This document shows positions 6,097 to 10,591 of a stretch of 10,591 nt of DNA, one piece after another. The notes beneath the pieces are model-generated. The model did no database searches. It was not told where the DNA came from and saw only the letters and a list, made by a program, of their open reading frames with translations. The position numbers and the translations under genes were made by a program. Positions within the stretch are counted from its first letter, which is position 1. Every line of letters begins with the position of its first letter. This DNA comes from Campylobacteraceae bacterium (GTDB lineage: Bacteria; Campylobacterota; Campylobacteria; Campylobacterales; Sulfurovaceae): assembly GCA_027030605.1 (NCBI GenBank), contig JALVEV010000152.1, positions 1 to 10,591 of the forward strand, given 5' to 3'.

Positions 6097-7227
6097 TTGA
6101 CAGTTCAAAATAGAATTAAAAAGTTTCTCAACTGGCGAGAGACATCAAAACCACATATAACTCTAAACGATGAGTTATATGTACTTCTAGCACCTTTTAG
6201 ACTTCCTCTTATTTTAACCGTATTAACAATGATGCTTGGTACATTTGGGTACATCATTATTGACAATATGACACTGCTTGATGCACTCTATCAAACAGGT
6301 ATTACTTTTACTACAGTTGGATTTGGAGAGATGGCACCTATCTCAGAAGTGGGGCGAATGTTTACCATTTCTCTTATTATCTTTGGATTTTTGGTCTTTT
6401 CGGTAGCGATTGGTATTATAGTTGATGTACTCAACAGAGGTGAACTATTTAAAGTTATGAGGGAGAGACGAATGCTCTACAACATTGCACGACTAAAACA
6501 ACACTTTGTCATCTGTTACCATAATGAATTTACTATTCAAGTAACAAAACATCTGCGTGAGAGTCACATCCCTTTTGTGGTTATTGACCCCAATGAAAAT
6601 CTTGAAGAGTTGGCAGAAAAGTATAAATACCCCTACTTTGTTAAGGCTGAACCCCATACTGAAGTTGCTATTTTAAAGTCGCATCTCTCTTCTGCTAAAG
6701 GTATTATTACCCTTGCTGATAATATTGCTGACAATATTGCTACCATCGCTTCAGTGAGACTCTATGAAAAAGAGATTCATAGGCGACGACCATTTCTGAT
6801 TATCTCAAATGCACCAACCATTACCGATGAAGAGAAACTTTTAAAACTCGGTGCTGACAAGGTAGTAACCCCTACGAACATTATGGCACAGCGTATCAAT
6901 GCTATGGCAGTTCGTCCTGACATGGAGAATCTACTTCAAGAGTTTTTGTACAGGCAGGATACTCCTCTTGATATGGAAGAGGCAAGAGTTACAAAAACAT
7001 CATGGTTAGCACTAAAAAAAATAAGAGATGCCTCTTTTAGAGAGGTTGCTAATGTAACAATTATTGGTCTAAGAAATAAAGATGGAAAATTTATTCCTAT
7101 GCCAAAAGGTGATACTATCATTACAGCAGGAGCAAAGCTTCTGCTTATTGGACCTAGTGATGGTATTAGAAAAGCTAGAAAAATTATACGAAAAACAATT
7201 AAACCAGAGGAGATGAAAAATGTTTAA
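6097..7227 (+). CDS. Two-TM potassium channel with cytoplasmic RCK domain (Kch/HpKchA type)
   Basis: This 376-residue inner-membrane K+ channel has TM1 at ~37-55, a pore loop with selectivity filter TTVGFGE (72-78), and TM2 at ~88-111. A cytoplasmic RCK_N/TrkA-N domain spans ~135-262 and an RCK_C domain ~297-365 (GLRNKDGKFIPMPKGDTIIT region). The layout matches bacterial MthK/Kch-type tetrameric channels gated by ligands on the RCK ring. The filter has GFGE where most K+ channels have GYGD, as reported for H. pylori KchA. At the start of RCK_N, where a Rossmann G-x-G-x-x-G is usual, the sequence is ICYHNEF (139-145) with no glycine, so classical NAD(H) binding looks unlikely. The start is TTG at 6097, since a stop lies at 6088 and the next Met is inside TM1. 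No clear Shine-Dalgarno precedes it, consistent with coupling to rpmB. Confidence 0.9.
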   Translation: MTVQNRIKKFLNWRETSKPHITLNDELYVLLAPFRLPLILTVLTMMLGTFGYIIIDNMTLLDALYQTGITFTTVGFGEMAPISEVGRMFTISLIIFGFLVFSVAIGIIVDVLNRGELFKVMRERRMLYNIARLKQHFVICYHNEFTIQVTKHLRESHIPFVVIDPNENLEELAEKYKYPYFVKAEPHTEVAILKSHLSSAKGIITLADNIADNIATIASVRLYEKEIHRRRPFLIISNAPTITDEEKLLKLGADKVVTPTNIMAQRINAMAVRPDMENLLQEFLYRQDTPLDMEEARVTKTSWLALKKIRDASFREVANVTIIGLRNKDGKFIPMPKGDTIITAGAKLLLIGPSDGIRKARKIIRKTIKPEEMKNV

Positions 7228-8407
7228 TCTATTTTCACTAAAAGGTGGACTTAGCAATGTAGAGGGATTCTACTGCGACGGTGTCAATGTTGGCATGAAA
7301 TCAAGCGAAGATGGCGATGTAGCTTTTATTCGTTCAGACGTACCTTGTGAGGTAACAGCACGTTTTACCTCTAACAAGTTCCAAGCAGCACCCATTAAGC
7401 ACTACCAAAAGTACCCTAAAGATTTTAAAACCGACTTTATTTTGATGAATGCAAAAAATGCAAATGCTATGACAGGAGAGCAAGGGATTAAAGATATTGA
7501 GAGTATCTTTGATGAGCTAAAAAAGTACTATAAAGCTCAAAACCCTATTATGTCCTCTACAGGGGTCATTGGTTACCGTCTAAACCAAGAGAAGATATGC
7601 TCTGCTTTTGAGAAGTTTGACTTTAATGCTAAAAACTCAGACAAAACAGCTCGTGCTATTATGACCACGGACTCTTTTAAAAAAGAGTTGTGTTTTAAAA
7701 TTGAACTTGATGATGGCTCATCTTTTACCATTGGGGCTATCTGTAAAGGTGCAGGTATGATAAACCCTGCCATGGCGACCATGCTCTGCTTTATCACTAC
7801 CGATGCAGAGATTCCAAAAGCAGATATGGAGGAGCTACTAAGTGAGGCAACAGAGGGCTCGTTTAACAGAATCTCTGTAGATGGTGATACCTCTACAAAT
7901 GATACTATTATGCTTTTAGCTAATGGTCTCTCAAAATCTTATAACAAAGAGGCTTTTAGAGAAGCACTAAATAAGATTACCTTTGAACTTGCTATGATGA
8001 TTCTAAAGGATGGTGAGGGAGCCAATAAATTGGTAGCATTTGAAGTCAATGGAGCTATCTCAGAGGAAGAAGCACGAAAAGCCTCTATTGCCCTTTCAAA
8101 CTCACTATTGGTCAAAACAGCCCTCTTTGGAGAAGACCCAAACTGGGGACGAATTGCTTCAACTATTGGAGCTTCTGGAGTAGAGTGTGATGATACTAAA
8201 CTAACCATCCACTACGATAATCTACTAATCTACTCCAATGAACAGAGAGAGTTAGACCAAGAGAGAGAGAAGAAAGCCTATAAGATTATGAAAAATGACT
8301 CATTTAAGGTTACCTGTAATCTAGGTTTAGGAGATGGCTCTTACACCTCTTATGGTTGTGACCTCTCTTATGACTATGTTAAGATAAATGCTGAGTATAG
8401 AACGTAA
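7220..8407 (+). CDS. argJ: Bifunctional ornithine acetyltransferase / N-acetylglutamate synthase
   Basis: This 395-residue cytoplasmic enzyme moves the acetyl group from N-acetylornithine to glutamate in the cyclic arginine pathway. In bifunctional forms it also makes N-acetylglutamate from acetyl-CoA. The order of ArgJ signatures is intact: KGGLSNVEGFYCDGVNVGMK (8-27), STGVIG (113-118, oxyanion-hole Thr-Gly), KGAGMINPAMATML (176-189) with the self-cleavage Ala186|Thr187 whose Thr is the nucleophile, SVDGDTSTND (219-228), KDGEGANK (263-270), FGEDPNWGRI (303-312), and a C-terminal GDGSYTSYGCDLSYDYVKIN (371-390). Length is normal (about 390-410). Whether it is mono- or bifunctional cannot be told from sequence alone. 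The ATG overlaps the channel stop by 8 bp and has AGAGGAG 7 bases upstream, so it is translationally coupled. Confidence 0.96.
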   Translation: MFNLFSLKGGLSNVEGFYCDGVNVGMKSSEDGDVAFIRSDVPCEVTARFTSNKFQAAPIKHYQKYPKDFKTDFILMNAKNANAMTGEQGIKDIESIFDELKKYYKAQNPIMSSTGVIGYRLNQEKICSAFEKFDFNAKNSDKTARAIMTTDSFKKELCFKIELDDGSSFTIGAICKGAGMINPAMATMLCFITTDAEIPKADMEELLSEATEGSFNRISVDGDTSTNDTIMLLANGLSKSYNKEAFREALNKITFELAMMILKDGEGANKLVAFEVNGAISEEEARKASIALSNSLLVKTALFGEDPNWGRIASTIGASGVECDDTKLTIHYDNLLIYSNEQRELDQEREKKAYKIMKNDSFKVTCNLGLGDGSYTSYGCDLSYDYVKINAEYRT

Positions 8408-8440
8408 ATTTGGGACTCTATATAAACAACTGTTCTTAAA

Positions 8441-8466
8441 AAGAGTTTAAAAACTTATTTTTTTCT
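8441..8466 (+). terminator. Possible weak terminator after argJ
   Basis: AGTTT (8444-8448) can pair with AAACT (8451-8455) and is followed by a T-rich run to 8466. The stem is short and A/T-only apart from one G-C pair, so this is a weak candidate, proposed because it lies 34 bp past the argJ stop and upstream of a new promoter. Confidence 0.25.
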
Positions 8467-8477
8467 TAAATTTAATA

Positions 8478-8511
8478 AATAGTTTTAAAAGTTACGATTT
8501 TTTTAACTATT
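8478..8511. repeat. Imperfect inverted repeat in the argJ/membrane-gene spacer
   Basis: AATAGTT (8478-8484) pairs with AACTATT (8505-8511), with a further AAAA/TTTT pairing inside after a 2-base mismatch. It is about 20 bp upstream of the -10 of the next gene. It may be part of a terminator or an operator; low significance in such A/T-rich DNA. Confidence 0.3.
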
Positions 8512-8521
8512 CTTTACACTT

Positions 8522-8569
8522 TATATCCTATAATAACTCTATTAAAAAAATAATTAAATATAGGATATA
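8522..8569 (+). promoter_or_regulatory. Promoter and 11-bp inverted repeat in front of the small membrane protein gene
   Basis: TATATCCTATA (8522-8532) and TATAGGATATA (8559-8569) are perfect reverse complements. The left arm overlaps a TATAAT -10 (8529-8534), and the right arm contains the AGGA ribosome site (8562-8565) for the TTG start at 8573. If transcription begins about 7 bases after the -10, only the right arm is in the mRNA and the repeat would act as DNA (operator). If read-through from argJ occurs, the arms could pair in RNA and hide the ribosome site. Confidence 0.5.
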
Positions 8570-8572
8570 GTT

Positions 8573-8989
8573 TTGTCACTCCATTTCTTAAAATCTTTAC
8601 TTACTGCAACTATTCTTACATTAACTGTTGTTCCTATATTTTTCTTAATTGCAAATAATGATATGCAATGGATAACAGTGGCAACTTTAATTTGGAGTAG
8701 TAGCACATTTTTAATCTTTTATCCATCTATCCGTTATATTTACCCTCACCTTATTAGTAAAGTAGGTCTCTATCTTTTAAGTGTCATACTTATTATTATC
8801 TCTGCATGGTTCAATATAATTACTCTTCAACTACTCCTCTCTTATGATTATATCTACTACGCACTATTTAATACCTCCTTTACTAATGTTACACTTGTAG
8901 GTACTATCTATCTTATTATAAATATCATTATTTTAAATCTGATATTACACTCAAATATCGAGTTTTATGAAGAGGAGCGTCTTTTTTAG
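8573..8989 (+). CDS. Small integral membrane protein of unknown function (about four TM segments)
   Basis: This 138-residue protein was not recognised. The start is TTG at 8573 with AGGA 7 bases upstream, and no better ATG exists before Met31. Hydrophobic segments are at about 7-27, 33-50, 62-83 and 104-125, joined by short loops, with a charged C-terminus EFYEEERLF. The composition is Ile/Leu/Tyr/Thr-rich, with few charges inside the membrane part and no catalytic motif or Cys. Positive charge at the N-terminus (HFLKSLL) is modest, so the topology is uncertain. It has its own promoter-like -10 and inverted repeat upstream. It ends 34 bp before the preferred dbpA start, so cotranscription with dbpA is likely. 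It could be a small transporter subunit or a stress membrane protein; no function is claimed. Confidence 0.75.
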   Translation: MSLHFLKSLLTATILTLTVVPIFFLIANNDMQWITVATLIWSSSTFLIFYPSIRYIYPHLISKVGLYLLSVILIIISAWFNIITLQLLLSYDYIYYALFNTSFTNVTLVGTIYLIINIIILNLILHSNIEFYEEERLF

Positions 8990-9023
8990 TTATACTTTCA
9001 AAAAAACTTTAAAAGGCGTTCTT

Positions 9024-10379
9024 TTGCCAACATTTAAAAATCTATCTCTACCCAATGAGGTTTTAGAGAACCTAAACTCATTAGGCTATAGCGTTCCAAC
9101 ACCTATTCAAGAAGCAACTATTCCCCTTATTCGAGAAGGAGAAGATATTATTGCTCAAGCTAAAACAGGTTCAGGGAAAACTTTGGCTTTCTCTCTACCT
9201 CTTATTTTAAAACTTGATGAAAAGGAACAGTCCCCTCAAGCACTTATTATTGCCCCTACGCGTGAACTCTGTGAACAGATTGCAGGAGAGATTCAAAAAC
9301 TAGCCCGTTATAAATCTGATGTAAAAGTAGTTACACTTTATGGAGGAACTTCTCTCACCAAACAGGTAGCTTCCTTAGAGAAAGGGGCTGATATTTTAGT
9401 AGGAACCCCTGGGCGACTGCTTGACCATTTTTCAAGAGAAACCATTCAGCTAGAGAAGATTAAAACCCTTATTTTAGATGAAGCTGACAGAATGCTTGAT
9501 ATGGGATTTGCTGATGATATTTTAAAATTGGTCTCTAACCTACCTAAACAGAGACAGTCACTTCTCTTTTCGGCAACTTATCCTGAAAAGATAGATAGAT
9601 TGACTTCTACTATTTTAAAAAATCCTATTGAGATTAATCTACAAAGTAGTGAAACAAAAGCAGATATTGAAGAGTTTGTCTATCGTGTAGACGACAAAGA
9701 TAAAGCTCTTCTAACAACACTCAAACATTTTCAGCCCTCACTTGCTATTCTATTTTGTAATACTAAAGCTAAAACTGTAGAGGTCTCAGATTGGCTAAAT
9801 GAGAAGGGTTTTGATGTCGCTACCCTCAATGGTGACCTAGAGCAATATGAACGTCAAGAGATGCTTTTGCAGTTTGCGAATGGCTCTTTACCTCTGTTAG
9901 TAGCAACAGATTTAGCTGCAAGAGGGTTAGATATAGAGGGGGTAGATTTGGTGATTAACTATGATACACCTATGAAAGAGGAGATTTATACTCACCGTAT
10001 AGGTCGAACAGGTCGAGCTGACAAAAGTGGTTTAGCCGTAACCCTTTGTGATGAGTATGGCTTACGTAAACTCTCAGAAATCAAACCCAATTTAAAAGTA
10101 GATGCGATAGATACATTAAAACCTAACAAAAACTTCTATATGCAAGGAGAGGTAGGAACGCTTTGTATTGATGGGGGGAAAAAGAAAAAAGTTAGAGCAG
10201 GAGATATTTTAGGAACACTTTGTAAAGATATTGGTATTGACAATAAGCATATTGGTAAAATCAATATTTACGCGACGCACTCTTATGTAGCTATTGACAA
10301 ATCGGTGATTAAAAAAGCATTTAATGGATTAAAAAATGGAAAGATTAAAGGGAAGAGACTAAGAGTTTGGTGGTTATAA
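9024..10379 (+). CDS. dbpA: ATP-dependent RNA helicase DbpA (DEAD-box)
   Basis: This 451-residue helicase remodels RNA during 50S ribosome assembly and is directed to 23S rRNA hairpin 92 by its C-terminal domain. Motifs, numbered from the chosen start: Q motif around TPIQ (26-29), AKTGSGKT (46-53), PTREL (78-82), TPGR (128-131), DEAD (152-155), SAT (183-185), VATDLAARGLD (293-303) and HRIGRTGR (324-331). Residues ~375-451 (GEVGTLCIDGGKKKKVRAGD, then IGKINIY, and GKIKGKRLRV) match the DbpA RNA-binding domain, which separates it from general DEAD-box proteins such as CsdA or RhlE. I chose TTG 9024 because AAAAGG lies 7 bases upstream and the resulting MPTFKNL aligns with E. coli DbpA MTAFSTL. 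An in-frame ATG at 8967 would add 19 residues with a poor ribosome site and overlap the upstream gene by 23 bp. The 3' end meets accA head-on at a shared terminator. Confidence 0.93.
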   Translation: MPTFKNLSLPNEVLENLNSLGYSVPTPIQEATIPLIREGEDIIAQAKTGSGKTLAFSLPLILKLDEKEQSPQALIIAPTRELCEQIAGEIQKLARYKSDVKVVTLYGGTSLTKQVASLEKGADILVGTPGRLLDHFSRETIQLEKIKTLILDEADRMLDMGFADDILKLVSNLPKQRQSLLFSATYPEKIDRLTSTILKNPIEINLQSSETKADIEEFVYRVDDKDKALLTTLKHFQPSLAILFCNTKAKTVEVSDWLNEKGFDVATLNGDLEQYERQEMLLQFANGSLPLLVATDLAARGLDIEGVDLVINYDTPMKEEIYTHRIGRTGRADKSGLAVTLCDEYGLRKLSEIKPNLKVDAIDTLKPNKNFYMQGEVGTLCIDGGKKKKVRAGDILGTLCKDIGIDNKHIGKINIYATHSYVAIDKSVIKKAFNGLKNGKIKGKRLRVWWL

Positions 10380-10404
10380 AGGTTCGATTCTATTGAACCT
10401 TTAT
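10376..10404. terminator. Bidirectional hairpin terminator between dbpA and accA
   Basis: ATAAAGGTTC (10376-10385) pairs perfectly with GAACCTTTAT (10395-10404) around a 9-base loop, a 10-bp stem that includes the dbpA stop. It lies between convergent genes, 9 bases past the accA stop on the minus strand. The T-tracts are short on both sides (TTATAACTTT on the plus strand), so termination may be only moderate. Confidence 0.7.
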
Positions 10405-10412
10405 AACTTTCA

Positions 10413-10591
10413 CTATTCAGAAAATGCACCAACAGAGGTTAGACGTTTATAACGCTTCTCTAACATCTCATCAACACTCAACTCTTTTAAAGCTTTTACC
10501 TGCTCTAGAAAGTACTCTTTAACAACCATTGCAGATTGTTGCTTTGTTCTATGAGCCCCAATAAGTGGCTCATCTAAAATATCATCAATTA
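10413..10591 (-). CDS. accA: Acetyl-CoA carboxylase carboxyltransferase subunit alpha, C-terminal part
   Basis: The last 58 residues of a minus-strand frame entering from the right edge end at TAG 10415-10413. The sequence IDDILDEPLIGAHR (1-14 of the visible part), then KQQSAMVVKEYFLEQVKALK, then SVDEMLEKRYKRLTSVGAF corresponds to the AccA C-terminus (I-x-E-P-x-G-G-A-H-R, the L-x-E-Q-L helix, and L-x-x-R-Y-x-[KR]-[FL]-x-x-[IV]-G-x-F). AccA with AccD transfers carboxyl from biotin-AccB to acetyl-CoA, giving malonyl-CoA for fatty-acid synthesis. The second Gly of G-G-A-H-R is Ile here (LIGAHR), a mild variation. The gene is convergent with dbpA and shares its terminator. Confidence 0.88.
   Translation of the reverse strand, partial: IDDILDEPLIGAHRTKQQSAMVVKEYFLEQVKALKELSVDEMLEKRYKRLTSVGAFSE

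Noticed and set aside
6936..7257. Minus-strand open frames opposite the channel and argJ genes
   Set aside because: They are antisense to well-supported channel and argJ coding regions, with no promoter, ribosome site or recognisable protein.
7573..8208. Two minus-strand open frames inside argJ
   Set aside because: They lie antisense to conserved ArgJ motifs, and their composition reflects the reverse of argJ codons.
1..10591. CRISPR array or other tandem repeat array
   Set aside because: No regularly spaced repeats were seen; the only long repeat is the two-copy 48-49 bp leader.

Overview
The window looks like a low-GC chromosome segment of a Campylobacterota (Epsilonproteobacteria) member, probably an environmental Sulfurimonas/Sulfurovum/Arcobacter-type organism. 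The evidence is the short AT-biased ribosomal protein L28 with a Helicobacter/Campylobacter-like C-terminus, and the order rpmB followed by a two-TM K+ channel with a GFGE selectivity filter, an order I recall from Helicobacter pylori (HP0491/HP0490). The genus call is inference, not established here.

The window has two halves that differ in strand and character. The left half (1-5642) is accessory-looking and all on the minus strand. From left to right it holds: the N-terminal part of a probable nucleotidyltransferase-family protein running off the window (1-221); a 76-residue isolated N-terminal domain like that of DUF4743 Nudix hydrolases, with no Nudix domain after it (367-597); an unrecognised single-TM protein (749-1375); a membrane-anchored PKD/Ig-like plus YD-repeat-like protein (1452-2792) lying 2 bp downstream of a ClpP-like serine protease with an unusual basic N-terminal extension (2795-3583); and a 617-residue orphan (3789-5642). 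A nearly identical 48-49 bp sequence lies directly upstream of both 749-1375 and the protease operon. It is the clearest unexplained structure in the window. Spacers in this half also carry inverted repeats (243-283, 3652-3691) and a recurring AATTTGGT motif.

The right half (5855-10379) is a plus-strand housekeeping run: rpmB (L28), a K+ channel of the Kch/RCK class, argJ overlapping the channel by 8 bp, a small four-TM protein of unknown function, and dbpA, a DEAD-box helicase with the 23S rRNA-binding C-terminal domain. It meets the convergent 3' end of accA (10413-10591, partial) at a bidirectional hairpin terminator. A divergent 212-bp promoter region (5643-5854) separates the two halves. 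Three plus-strand genes use TTG starts (channel, small membrane protein, and dbpA in the start preferred here), and the 617-residue orphan uses GTG.

The right half covers translation (L28), ribosome assembly (DbpA), arginine biosynthesis (ArgJ), K+ transport and fatty-acid synthesis (AccA). Functions in the left half are mostly unknown. No rRNA, complete tRNA, CRISPR array, transposase or phage structural gene was seen.
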